From Bacteroidota bacterium (GTDB lineage Bacteria > Bacteroidota > Bacteroidia > Chitinophagales > Chitinophagaceae), in contig JAEWHC010000006.1 in assembly GCA_023387985.1 (NCBI GenBank), positions 42,982 to 106,981 of the forward strand: 64,000 nucleotides of DNA. Reading direction: 5' to 3'. A program made the translations under genes and the position numbers. Each line of letters starts with the position of its first letter. Within the stretch, counting starts at the first letter, position 1. The notes under the pieces are model-generated. The model had not been told where the DNA came from, did not search any database, and was given only the letters and a program-made list of their open reading frames with translations. Positions 46,501-53,625 of the stretch are shown piece by piece.

Positions 46501-48321
46501 CTGATAAGCAGCACTGGTGGCATTGCCGCAACTGTTGGCTGCTGTAACAGTTACAGGATGGTTGCCGGCGGCAGCTCCTGCAGGTATCAGCAGGGTAATA
46601 TTTTCGGTGCCGGCACCGGATTGAATGGTCCAGCCGGCAGGCAGGTTCCAGGTTAGCGAACTGGTATTGGCCGGTGTATTGGTGCTGAGGGCAATGGTAT
46701 TGTTGGGGGTATTGGGGCAATGCGGTGCAGCGGTGGAGGAAGTAGGGGTATTGGGTGCTACCGGTGCAGGTGGCAGAGTGGCTGCGTTAATAACCGAACT
46801 GGTAACCTCGGTATCGGTGAGACAGGCACCGGTGGCAGTAATCCGCAGCGATATTCCGTCTCCATTACTGAGTGTATTGGTGGTATAACTTGCAGCATTG
46901 GCTCCGCCAATGGGATTGCCATTCAACAACCACTGATAGGTTACTCCCGGTGCATCGTTTACGGTAGAGTTGAAAGTTACATCAGTTCCCGGGCAAACAT
47001 TGGTGGGTCCGCTGCTGATGGACACTGTGGGGGTGAGCATCGGATTGACCACAATATTTTCCTCCCCGCTCGTATAGGTATCGCTTGCCGGGCATACATC
47101 GGCACCCCGGGTCATTACCACATATACTTTATCATTATTGGCAGGGTTGGCGGGAGAAAAGGTAGTATCTGTAGCACCGCCTACGGCTACCCCATTTACA
47201 TACCACTGATAAGTAGGACTGGTGCCGGTGATTCCACCGGGGTTGGCTGTAAAGGTAATTGGCGCACCGGCACAAATGGTATTGTTGCTTGCATCCGAAG
47301 AAATCCCCAATGTGGCTGTTGAATTGAGTGTAACGGTAATCTCTGCTGCGGCAGTTTCTACATTCGCACAAACCCCATTGGAAACGATGGCTTTAAAGTG
47401 GGTGGTAGCTGTTAAGTTAGAGTAATTATAGGTATCTCCTGTTCCCACTGTTGTCCATGGGTTGTTTCCATCAGGCGAAGTCTGCCAGGTAACGGTACCA
47501 CTCAGGCCAGTGAGGCCAAGGGTGCCGCCATTGTTGCCTTCGCAAACGAGACCGGCGGGCAGGCCGGTAATGGTGTTGTCCACGGTGGGGGGCTGATCTA
47601 CCAGTATTTCTACCTCGTTTGAAAATGCTTCGGCGCAAACTCCACTTTGCACTACTGCACGAAACCTGGTATTGGTGGTCAGGTTATCGAAGCTGTTGGT
47701 GGTAGCGGTTGCTCCGGCAGTACCGTTGTTGGTACTCCAGTTGGTTCCACCATCGGTAGAAGATTCCCAGCTGATCACGTCGCCGGTTTGGCCAGTCAGG
47801 GTCAGGTCTCCGGAATTGGTGCCGTTACAGATGGTTCCGCCGCCGGAAACGGTTCCGCCGACTGTGGTGGGGTTTACGGTAACTGCTTGTGTGCCAGAAG
47901 TAAACGGGCTGGTACATCCGGTCCCATTATTCGTGATAACAAGATAATACCAGGTGGTTCCTGCTGTGTTTATGGGTACCGAACCAGGAAAGGGGATGTT
48001 GCCATCCGTGGTATTTAGAGTTAGCGGAGTGCCGTTAACTGCTGTACCTCCGGAACTGGCATCTACATTATTTGAAAACCATTGATAATCATAGGTGGAT
48101 GCGGTGCCAGCTGAAAAGGTAGCGGTGGCTGATAAAGTAGGAGCTGTACCATTCTGACAAACGGTAGAAGAGCCGGAAATATTCAGCGCAATACCGGTTA
48201 CACATTGATCCTGCGCATAGCTTACCAATCCGATGCTCCAGAAAGCAAGGAGGTAAAGAAGGCGGCGAATACCCATTGTGTACACTTTCCGCATATTCAG
48301 CTGATTAAAACAGGATATCAA
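37522..48321 (-). CDS. Giant T9SS-secreted adhesin-like protein with many Ig/PKD-like repeats
   Basis: The 3599-residue protein has a signal peptide (start probably MRKVYTMGIRR at 48294 or MGIRR at 48276). More than two dozen beta-sandwich modules of 70-100 residues follow. One group has VTYxW/GxTYxWxxP cores (PKD-like, about 520-1000); a second reads xCxxxxxVTLxGxIxGGATTGTW (about 1330-1620); a third has QPVSxxxCxGxSxTL and YQWxKDG cores (about 1640-1800); a fourth has PTATI...PYTFTYxINGG (about 1960-2200). Near residues 2520-2700 is a MAM-like jelly-roll (FERGLFDNASI), then an adhesin-type region (WFNPCNWGGGIVPD), and the end (ARLFDMRGAAIWEQK...IKVIKE) is a type IX sorting domain. It should be displayed at or released from the cell surface, for adhesion or gliding. 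Confidence 0.9.
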   Translation of the reverse strand: MISCFNQLNMRKVYTMGIRRLLYLLAFWSIGLVSYAQDQCVTGIALNISGSSTVCQNGTAPTLSATATFSAGTASTYDYQWFSNNVDASSGGTAVNGTPLTLNTTDGNIPFPGSVPINTAGTTWYYLVITNNGTGCTSPFTSGTQAVTVNPTTVGGTVSGGGTICNGTNSGDLTLTGQTGDVISWESSTDGGTNWSTNNGTAGATATTNSFDNLTTNTRFRAVVQSGVCAEAFSNEVEILVDQPPTVDNTITGLPAGLVCEGNNGGTLGLTGLSGTVTWQTSPDGNNPWTTVGTGDTYNYSNLTATTHFKAIVSNGVCANVETAAAEITVTLNSTATLGISSDASNNTICAGAPITFTANPGGITGTSPTYQWYVNGVAVGGATDTTFSPANPANNDKVYVVMTRGADVCPASDTYTSGEENIVVNPMLTPTVSISSGPTNVCPGTDVTFNSTVNDAPGVTYQWLLNGNPIGGANAASYTTNTLSNGDGISLRITATGACLTDTEVTSSVINAATLPPAPVAPNTPTSSTAAPHCPNTPNNTIALSTNTPANTSSLTWNLPAGWTIQSGAGTENITLLIPAGAAAGNHPVTVTAANSCGNATSAAYQVVVSEGTPATPGTITAPPLICPSTDYNFSVPNVPGVTYIWTLPSGWTGNSNTNTITANPGASGVSGTISVTAENTCGISAARTLAVTVAPPIPAAPTVVTAPTPICVDAGAVYNYTVSNATTVTGYTWILPTGLTGSSTIANIGVQANAAGNGNISVTATSACGTSPATVIPVVINPPTPAVPGTINASPLTGGNICPGVSTTFTIPAVPNATEYLWDINGTGWSDANPHVTAVPSFTTNSGTGNLTVRVAARNSCGTSAYTTAQNFTVTTPPPAPGTITTPTLVCATGTGYVFTVPAVSGASSYNWNFPAGFTITSGSGTNSVTVSTSGAATGNVTVQAVNACGEVSANSPVAIVNINTTAPDAPTSISGSFLFCAPQTNTYTANVPGVTNYEWGVPAGWTITAGQGTGTVTIQFPNGAASGNLQVRALQGCITSSWYSENISIGTGASMDAGAAIYICQQNGRYPADGTIQGTLNLVTIAGNRVQVKANSTTTGLVVTKVNGNNPNYNYYLTAAAANTPGTYISVFETTQNYTCGGINAIIEDTLQIIVLPTPTVSIVANTPTVCANTSATFTITGTPNTMVTYNETPGTNGQQIALDATGTAVLNKTVTGVNKVITITGIVYTSPAGIVNNCSNSSGLNIPATAVVQPLHTLTPGPAITICSPPGAAVLLTPASYGGSATSATWSITSPGSGAGTLSNPGNLASATFNPEPGFSGLVQLTLTSNDDGACPAVSATRSITINPAPTVDLGDDLEACQSASPAAITLSGAVIGGGASAATWSIVSGGGTLSGITPTANPAAVTYTPAANYTGDVVLRLTTNSLAPCDTESDELTIHVRPRVVITGVANQTVCSAAPDVTLAGNISGGATTGTWSSSGTGTFSPNATTLDAVYTPSAADITAGTVTLTLTSDEPATPSVCQEQTAQMTVTIVPEVVVDAGDDQTVCESSPQVTLAAAISGSATTGNWTGGTGAFSPNRNTLNATYTPSAAEITAGTVTLTLNSNTPTALCAVETDDITITINPAVTISAGANDAVCVSSTITLDGSIGGGATTGTWSGGQGSFSNVNDPAAVYTPAAGDVPGSPVTLTFTSDDPTGPCGVDSATMQLTVTPEINIIAQPVNTNACTGESVSLTVSAGGPSALTYQWYKGTAPSGTIVPGATSATLNFASPQPADAGDYYVIVSGPVGGCDAVTSNGASLGVTGAIIITTQPVSDEFCVGGSTTLTVSADAGTFTDQLTYQWRKDGVDLSGEDGTSLDLNNLAVADAGNYDVVITGPAGMSTCLTATSAVAEINVDPLPTATIAASNTSACEGATAAVITFTGASATAEYQFTYDFNDGNTTTEFTTGNSTGNVFTVDVPTTPGTYTYTLKSVRSGMGCDNPQTGNVTVTVHPTPTVTTSPAAETVCSGSAPSIDLSDTPAGVTFAWTASLTTGTITGFSDVTGNTISQVLTNTGTAPGTVTYAVTPSANGCPGPVTNVVITVNPPLTALIAGTTTVCVDAAQPQITFTGGQGTAPYTFTYKINGGADLTVNSTGNSAVVNVPTTTDDTFIYELVSVSDAASPVCSNPVGGTATVVVKPLPTATIATNAAEVCQNGTAPTITFTGADGTAPYTFTYNINNGGNTTVTTTVGNSVTVSAPTGTAGDFDYNLESVRDADPNHCTNTATGTATVKVVALPTASIGGGVTVCVADASPNVTFTADGGNGTGPFTFTYQINGGANQTISTSGANTTVDLPVPTGTVGDFIYSLVSVENDEDCSNPASGTTTFTIQETATLTQTSAAATSTQTLCSGAAITPISYSVGGSGTGADIVWTPSAPAGINTNFTGNIFTISGMPTHTGSTQGVYSYTVKATGGCNPDGEELSGTITVDAAPVGGATSLAQNGPSCQGSNSGTITLAGHLGTIVRWESSSNGGATWTHIPEISTTHAYSNLPSTTIFRARIENGGCVPAYSTITLVQVIPNNIMAAPISYNPSGDPPTVCEGGTVTMTIQGTTLPTTSFERGLFDNASILNHGWEVSNGAFNSSANNENIAEWLRFTPLRSVAGEQVGESGPGNTGAALASSNGETWFTPPVFNTVGLNSSSISFRHAYKLLASASINVEISANGGPWESIWTMAGPANTGPSTYNKEGSNTGYLQMNVPIPPAYLGITGVKVRFRYNGVLGSFWAIDDISTQTVQVPITYDWESHDYINNITGVTTTFTAPPNPTGDTMRHHYTVTPTIMGCPGAPADIEIVVNPRLVISAVDNPNAGVCSGSPLSPIGFTSNITRINTEYSWTRDNTTNVTGMAGSGTVTAPNSLTGTLVNNTTTAQTVNFTVEATNEIGCNDTTFVVPVVILPTINIELSGNEVSCIIPATVGLTATVTNYTGPYPIDIIINDGTTNSTHTLTGPTTIFPVTVSANTTFTLVSTSVEGGSPSSCHTLGGSATVTILPTATVPVGTWTCGAGDGDWFNPCNWGGGIVPDLTIDVTIPAVPATCTANIDSTTSYARAFAHAHGQAATGAIALARNLNIHGEQVNMDNPNSALHVAGHWNNTVGTNGFDAGPGTVTFVGSAQQNITTTGPSENFHNLVINNTANLDGTGDNVVLNNPVNVNGVLTLTDGIVKTGLGKELIITNTSPDAATGGKESSYVNGPMHWVMAGGQPYTFPVGEPDAPYGVNYNPAVVKPTANGTYEVDYQVEIANHLPGSLYLPNMLGVQNTQHWLIQPVDTCTGNISISLNYITHDEFTRWTPPPTLWDPGFEVAIAKSYASAGNTWYFTDYNSDSASQLGSGLEGSLHSPINTSGQIDSKTISCTDQRTNPHYTFAFAKDYILNQAPSAQILSFDVNLENKDAVLDWKINDYQAVRKFVVEYSRDGVQFTKLKEIERDFVLDYQTRHSGLTPGKHHYRLLVTDARNQQFYSMIRTVELFAEKTIITPLRTAPVAYDVLIKVESPIGQGVKARLFDMRGAAIWEQKQMVAPGDNRLSYPMRTPPAGMYLLEVVADDGTRKIIKVIKE

Positions 48322-48563
48322 AGTTTATTTATTCGTGCATAAACCCACCCATCTCCAATTTTCATATCTTGCTGAAGGCGACTATTTTCGCTGTGCTGAA
48401 GGCAATAAATAGATTCTTTTGCAGCGTGATTGAATTTGCAAATGGTGCGAATATTTATTAAAGGTATTGGATTTAATTGCTATATGGTAATTTTTTTAAA
48501 AAAATTTGCTCAAAGGTCCTATGAATTGCGTATGGGCTATTTTCTATTGACTCTATAGACGTT

Positions 48564-48788
48564 CGACCCCTCCGGGGTCGAAAAGGCATTTTATAAATCT
48601 TCAATTTTGATAATTTAGCCCGGAGGGGTCGGAAATCCCCTTGAACATGACATTTCTATAGACATACAACCCCTCCGGGGTCGGAAAATACAACCCACAA
48701 ACAATTCAATTTTGTCGATTGACCCCGGAGGGGTCACACGTCTATAACACGAATGCATCAAAAGGCAAAAACGACCCCGGAGGGGTCG
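48564..48788. repeat. Array of five CGACCCC(TCC/GGA)GGGGTCG palindromes
   Basis: Palindromes lie at 48564-48580, 48618-48631, 48668-48683, 48721-48735 and 48772-48788. The centre is CTCC or GGAG, so each has an orientation; the order is forward, reverse, forward, reverse, reverse. TCTATAGAC precedes copies 1 and 3, and its rough inverse GTCTATA follows copy 4. The units look like REP/BIME-type hairpins. The rest of 48322-49203 has no gene. Confidence 0.85.
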
Positions 48789-48949
48789 AATGTAAAATCC
48801 TCCTCAATTTTCTACATAGCATGATTCATACAAAAAACCGCTTTCCCAGCCCGGAATACCTCGCTAAATATATTTTCTTGAAATCTTGCCTCCCACCCTA
48901 AAACTTCAGGGTTTCGGCATGGAACTGCCCCCCTTCTCCCGAGCGTTCG

Positions 48950-49200
48950 GGATCGCTCAGGGTGACAGCTGGCTACTTGTCAACTTATCAACCTGTCAAC
49001 TTATCAACCCTTCGGCTCCGCTCAGGGCTCAGGGAGACAGCTGACCCTGCTTCGACTACGCTCAGGGTGACGGCCGGCTACTTGTCAACCTGTCAACTTA
49101 TCAACTTATCAACTTATCAACTTGTCAACCCTCAATATTCAACCCTCAACCCTCAAAAATCAACCCTCATCCCCCGAAGCTTCGGGGCATCACCCATCAC
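48950..49200. repeat. Low-complexity tandem repeats (TCAACTTA)n and TCAACCC words
   Basis: From 49085 to 49130 an 8-base unit TCAACTTA/TCAACTTG is repeated about five times; a shorter stretch is at 48975-49010. TCGACTACGCTCAGGGTGAC and a TTCGGCTCCGCTCAGGGC variant lie between them. From 49130 to 49200 CAACCCTCA and CATCACCC words are repeated. No gene is supported. Confidence 0.75.
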
Positions 49201-49203
49201 CCA

Positions 49204-49743
49204 TCACTCCACCTCCACAATCATCTCAATTTCCACTGCCATATTTCCCGGCAAAGAGCCCATCCCCACTGCTGAGCGGGCATGTTTGCCTTTATCGCCG
49301 AAAACAGCGACCATTAAATCACTAAAACCATTCATCACCGCAGATTGTTGGGTAAAATCGGTCGGGCAATTCACCATACCCAATACTTTTACAATGCGTT
49401 TTACCCGGCCCAGGTCGCCGCCGCATGCGTCTTTCAGCGTACTGAGCAGCGCGATGCCGGTAAGGCGGGCGGCTGCATAGCCTTCTTCCACCGTGAGGTC
49501 GAGGCCAACCTTGCCGGTAATGGAGGGGGCGTTCTCCCGTGAGGGGCCATGGCCGCTGGTATAAACCAGGTCGCCGGACTTTACCCATTTCACGAAATTG
49601 GCGACGGGCGTGGTGGGCGGTGGCAGTTTAATGCCCATGCTGTCGAGCTTTTGACCGGGGGTTTTGAGGTTTTGGGAAAATGCAAAAAGGGGGAGGGCAA
49701 ACAGGACCAAAACAAGGATGTTTTTCGGGGAATGGATTTTCAT
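49204..49743 (-). CDS. RidA/YER057c/UK114 family protein with signal peptide
   Basis: The 179-residue protein starts with a signal peptide (about 1-23, ending FAFSQ) and then a complete RidA domain: SGDLVYTSGHGP, VGLDLTVEEGYAAARLTG, and the C-terminal ARSAVGMGSLPGNMAVEIE with the conserved Arg that in RidA binds the carboxylate of enamine/imine intermediates. Classical RidA is cytoplasmic and about 130 residues; the export signal and the extra 25 residues after it place this copy in the periplasm or outside, so the substrate may differ. Single gene, 200 bases downstream of the beta-galactosidase on the same strand. Confidence 0.88.
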   Translation of the reverse strand: MKIHSPKNILVLVLFALPLFAFSQNLKTPGQKLDSMGIKLPPPTTPVANFVKWVKSGDLVYTSGHGPSRENAPSITGKVGLDLTVEEGYAAARLTGIALLSTLKDACGGDLGRVKRIVKVLGMVNCPTDFTQQSAVMNGFSDLMVAVFGDKGKHARSAVGMGSLPGNMAVEIEMIVEVE

Positions 49744-49942
49744 GGCGGGGCTGTTGAGGTGCTAAATAAGGCAAAAAATCTTAAACTGCGGTTGGTTTAC
49801 GCGTTGGTGCGAAGGCTTTGGGGCGAAAACTGCGTAAAGGGCGGGTTGACAGGGTGAGTCAACCGGGAAGGGCCGGAAGGGCCGGATGAGTCCTTCAGCC
49901 AGGCGCAGGGAAGCGAATTGAAGGGACTCAACCGGGAATTCA

Positions 49943-52900
49943 TTACTTCAACGGCCGGATCAGGTAGCTGTAGCGGTAATCGCCGGGCTTGATCCAGTAT
50001 TTTTCCAATGGCCAGGAACCCCAACTGTCGATGCCCTGCACGCCGAGCTGCCTGAGGTCGATGTGCATGTAGATGCGGTCGCGTTCTTCGAGTTCGCCGG
50101 AATGGTATTGTTTCTTTTCGGCTTCGGGATCGAGATCATTGAGGCTGTACGGCAGGGCGGCTACCGAAAGCAGGCTGTCGGTGAATTCGATGCGGAGGCC
50201 TTTGCCCCGGTTGTTGGTGAGGCTCATCCAGCGTACACCGGTTTTATTTCCGCTTTCCTGCGGCCGCCCATAGGGGAAATACTGTTCGCTGAGCGACTGG
50301 CTGTACTCACCCACGAGGCTCGCGGTTTGGCGGTCCGCGTAATTCTCCCAGGGGCCGCGGCCATACCATTGAATGCGGTTAAATTGTTTGTTCACTTCCA
50401 GGTTGGTCCCCATGCGCATTACGGAACGCAGGCCTTCTGCCGGCGCAACGGTAAAATGGTTCTGCACCAGGATGCTTCCATCGGGGGCAATGCGGAAGCT
50501 TTGGACTGTCCGCCCCTTTCCATCCAGGATGTTTTTGGAAATGTTGACCACATACCTATTGCCATCGCGGGTAGTGGAAACCTCTGCCGGCGCGGAAGCG
50601 GTATAGGCTTCGCGCCAGTAGCGCAACGATTTGTTCATTCCGGCGCCAATGTCGTTATCGGTTGGGGCGCGGTAAAAGGCAGGATGCGGTCCGTTTTCAA
50701 GATATTGAACGCCTTTTACCCTATAGGAAGTGAGTATGCCGCTGCCGGTGTGGAAGCGGATGGTGAAATCACGCCCCGAAATGGTGAGTTCATCGCCATT
50801 GCGGCTTTCGGTGATCCTGCCGGATGCGGAGGACTGTACCGCATTTTTGGGCTGCCCGGCAAAAGCAAACTGGTCATGCGACATTTCATAATCTTTTTCC
50901 AGGAAGGGTTCCGGGGATTTGAGGCGGTAACGGAGGTTGAGGAAATATTCCTTACCTGCCGCGGGCCGCGTTTTTACCGGCAGCGTAAATGCACGGCTTT
51001 GCTGAGGCGGGATGTCCAGGTCATTGACCGTTCCATTTTCCACTGCGCGACCATCGGCAACGAGTTGCCAGTCCAGGCGGAAATTGCTGATGTCTCTGAA
51101 GAAATAGGTATTGCTGACCTGAACGCGGTTGCCGCCATCGTAACGGGATTTCACGAATTGGTGTACGTTTTTCAGCTCAATGGCCATGGGCGTCAGTTCG
51201 CGGTAGGCGGTTACCACGCCTTTAATGCAGAAGTTGTTGTCGCTGAGGTTTTCATCTACCGGGCCTTCCAGCGGGTAATCGCCCCCGTAGGTCATGATGC
51301 GTTTTCCGTTCTTTACCGTGTCGAAAGCCTGGTCGATCCATTCCCACACATAGGCGCCCTGCACCCCGGGGGTGTTTTCAATGGCATCCCAATATTCCTT
51401 GAAATTGCCCAGGCTGTTGCCCATAATGTGGGCGTATTCGCTCATGATGTAGGGGCGCCCGTCCGTTGAATTCGCCTGTGAGGCCACGCCCCGCGGCGAA
51501 GGGTATTGCGGGCAGATCACATCGGTATTGTAATCGTATTCCGCACGTTCGTATTGCACCGGGCGGCTGTCCTGCTTTTTCAGCCAGTCGTAGGCTTCAT
51601 ACATATTCACGCCATTGCCGGCTTCGTTGCCCAGCGACCAGGTGATGACGGAAGGATGGTTTTTGTCGCGTTCATACATGCGGCGGATCCTTTCGAAATG
51701 CGCGTTGCGCCATGCCTTTTTATTGGCCAGGCTGATGGCCAGGTCATAACCCAGGCCGTGTGATTCAATGTTGGCTTCGTCAATCACGTAAAGGCCATAT
51801 TCATCGCAGAGCTCCATCCAGTAAGGATCATGGGGATAGTGGGAAAGCCGCACCGCGTTCACGTTCAGCTTTTTCATCATCTCCATATCCTTCAGCATAT
51901 TTTCTTTGGTGAGCACGTGGCCGGTTTGGGCATTGTGTTCGTGGCGGTTCACGCCTTTAAAGAAAACCCGTTTGCCATTCACCAGGAAATCGCGGCCGTT
52001 GATCTCAATATTGCGGAAACCGACCCGTACCGGAACCACCTGCAGCACTTGGCCGTTCTTGTCTTTTAGCGTAAGGTAAAGGGTGTACAGGTTTGGCAGC
52101 TCGGCCGACCAGGCTTTTACGCCCGGCACCACCGCATTAAACTGCACCGGCTTTTTGTATTGGCCCAACACCGTTTGTACACCTGGCGTGGCATCCCGTG
52201 CGACGGTTTTACCCTGCGCGTCCACCAGTTCCATTTCCACGCTGAACGTATCGGGCCGTGAATGGTAGGTGCGGGTATCGGTTTTATAGCTGTTCACTTC
52301 CACATCCACCCTGAGTTCGCCGTCGGCAAAATGGTTGATGAGGCGGCTTTCCACTTTAAAATCCCGCAGGTCGGTCTTTGGTGTTGAATAAAGATAGACT
52401 TCGCGTTCAATGCCTGAAATGCGCCACATATCCTGGGCTTCGAGGTAACTCGCGTCGCTCCAGCGGTAAACCTGCAGGGCGACCAGGTTTTCACCGGGCT
52501 GCAGGTATTGCGTGATGTCGAATTCGGCGGCCAGCTTGCTGTCTTCGCTATAACCCACTTTACGGCCGTTTACCCAAATGAAAAACGCCGACTTTACCGC
52601 TCCCAGGTGGATGAATACCTGCCGGCCATCCCAGCTTTGGGGAATGGTTACTTTTTTGCGGTACGAACCCACAGGGTTATTGTCTGCAGGAATGTCGTAG
52701 GGTGGGTTGAGCTGGCCGTATCGTTTGGCGTGGCCGGTAAATTCATAAGGCTGATTTACATAAATCGGAAGCCCGTAACCATTCAGTTCCCAGTTGGCGG
52801 GTACCTTGAAATTCTTCCAGTTGCTGTCATCAAAAGCAGGCTGGTAAAAATCTTTTGGGCGGTCATCCGGGTTTTGTACCCAGTTGAATTTCCAGTCGCC

Positions 52901-53107
52901 GTTGAGGGAGAGAAAATAACGGGAATTTTCTTTCACCCGCTTTTCGGCGAGCTCCCGGTTTTCGAAAGCATAAGCCGTTGCCCGCATGGGCATGCGGTTG
53001 ATGGAAACAATTTCCGGTGTCATCAGCTCCGTGGGCAAACCCTGGGAAAAGGACGGAAAAGAATACAGCAGGAAAAGTATAAAGGGAAACAACCTCATGG
53101 TATTCAA
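49943..53107 (-). CDS. lacZ: Beta-galactosidase, glycoside hydrolase family 2 (LacZ-type), exported
   Basis: The 1054-residue protein has a signal peptide (about 1-21) and then the LacZ order: sugar-binding jelly roll (FHWVQ-like start to about 230), Ig-like domain, TIM barrel with the acid/base Glu in WSLGNEAGNG (near 485) and the nucleophile Glu in YIMSEYAHIMGNS (near 565), then beta-sandwich 4 and the C-terminal supersandwich (WYGRGPWENYADR near 930). It hydrolyses beta-galactosides with retention. Export to the periplasm is usual in Bacteroidota. No sus-type transporter is adjacent, so it is not part of a visible polysaccharide locus. Confidence 0.93.
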   Translation of the reverse strand: MNTMRLFPFILFLLYSFPSFSQGLPTELMTPEIVSINRMPMRATAYAFENRELAEKRVKENSRYFLSLNGDWKFNWVQNPDDRPKDFYQPAFDDSNWKNFKVPANWELNGYGLPIYVNQPYEFTGHAKRYGQLNPPYDIPADNNPVGSYRKKVTIPQSWDGRQVFIHLGAVKSAFFIWVNGRKVGYSEDSKLAAEFDITQYLQPGENLVALQVYRWSDASYLEAQDMWRISGIEREVYLYSTPKTDLRDFKVESRLINHFADGELRVDVEVNSYKTDTRTYHSRPDTFSVEMELVDAQGKTVARDATPGVQTVLGQYKKPVQFNAVVPGVKAWSAELPNLYTLYLTLKDKNGQVLQVVPVRVGFRNIEINGRDFLVNGKRVFFKGVNRHEHNAQTGHVLTKENMLKDMEMMKKLNVNAVRLSHYPHDPYWMELCDEYGLYVIDEANIESHGLGYDLAISLANKKAWRNAHFERIRRMYERDKNHPSVITWSLGNEAGNGVNMYEAYDWLKKQDSRPVQYERAEYDYNTDVICPQYPSPRGVASQANSTDGRPYIMSEYAHIMGNSLGNFKEYWDAIENTPGVQGAYVWEWIDQAFDTVKNGKRIMTYGGDYPLEGPVDENLSDNNFCIKGVVTAYRELTPMAIELKNVHQFVKSRYDGGNRVQVSNTYFFRDISNFRLDWQLVADGRAVENGTVNDLDIPPQQSRAFTLPVKTRPAAGKEYFLNLRYRLKSPEPFLEKDYEMSHDQFAFAGQPKNAVQSSASGRITESRNGDELTISGRDFTIRFHTGSGILTSYRVKGVQYLENGPHPAFYRAPTDNDIGAGMNKSLRYWREAYTASAPAEVSTTRDGNRYVVNISKNILDGKGRTVQSFRIAPDGSILVQNHFTVAPAEGLRSVMRMGTNLEVNKQFNRIQWYGRGPWENYADRQTASLVGEYSQSLSEQYFPYGRPQESGNKTGVRWMSLTNNRGKGLRIEFTDSLLSVAALPYSLNDLDPEAEKKQYHSGELEERDRIYMHIDLRQLGVQGIDSWGSWPLEKYWIKPGDYRYSYLIRPLK

Positions 53108-53625
53108 GTTTTCGGGTTAAAAACAAAGGTCTCGATAAAGCGCAACAGCGATGCAAACTAAACGGATTTTCACACTTCCGGCATGAAGATCCGGAGGTTG
53201 CAAAAGCCTCCGCGGCCCATTGGTAAAGGATATTGACATGGTTATTCGTCTTTTTGGCAAAAGCATGGGTTCGCGGCTTTGTGTAGTGGCGGAATTTTAG
53301 CACAAAAGTTCAATAGAAGAACTACACTTGAACCTACCACAAAACTGTCATACGAAGCACTGCACCCGCCATTACGCCAAACCGCTGTTACCGGCTGGTG
53401 TTCTGTCGTCCGTCCTTGCAAACCATTGTCAATAGTACGCTTCACCGTCCTTGTCGTGACGGTTTGTGCGGTTGCGTATTTTTTATTTTCAGAAGGGAGG
53501 GAAGGTTTTTTTAATTCAATTTTGTCAGGGTGGGACAGACACACTCTTTGCCAAGCTTTGGACTGTGCGTTGGCTTGTGCGGCTTGGCAATGTGTGTGGC
53601 TGTTGGGCTGGCTTTTCATTGTTTT
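53108..53625. other. Intergenic region between lacZ and hsdR
   Basis: It holds the 113-base imperfect hairpin listed separately (53273-53385) and, after it, a stretch with repeated TGTGCGGTTG/TTGTGCGGCTTGG-like words (53460-53600). A 133-codon plus-strand ORF crosses the hairpin but has no protein-like features; it is rejected. The taxonomic signal may change somewhere from here to 60.7 kb. Confidence 0.5.
53273..53385. repeat. Long imperfect hairpin with nested inverted repeats
   Basis: The outer arms GCGGCTTTGTGTAGTGGCGG (53273-53292) and CCGCCATTACGCCAAACCGC (53366-53385) are inverted with 16 of 20 positions complementary. Inside, AGTTCAA and TTGAACCT form a second inverted repeat. It lies 240 bases after the 3' end of hsdR and 170 bases before lacZ. 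The shape is like a cassette recombination site or a structured 3' element, but I cannot place it in a known class. Confidence 0.6.

Noticed and set aside
48564..48788. CRISPR array
   Set aside because: The repeats are short palindromes in both orientations with spacing that varies from 35 to 55 bases, and no cas gene is near.
50063..51469. 468-codon plus-strand ORF
   Set aside because: Antisense shadow of the beta-galactosidase gene with both catalytic motifs on the other strand.
53273..53385. Canonical integron attC site
   Set aside because: The arms look right in size, but no GTTRRRY core was found at the expected place and no integron integrase is in the window.
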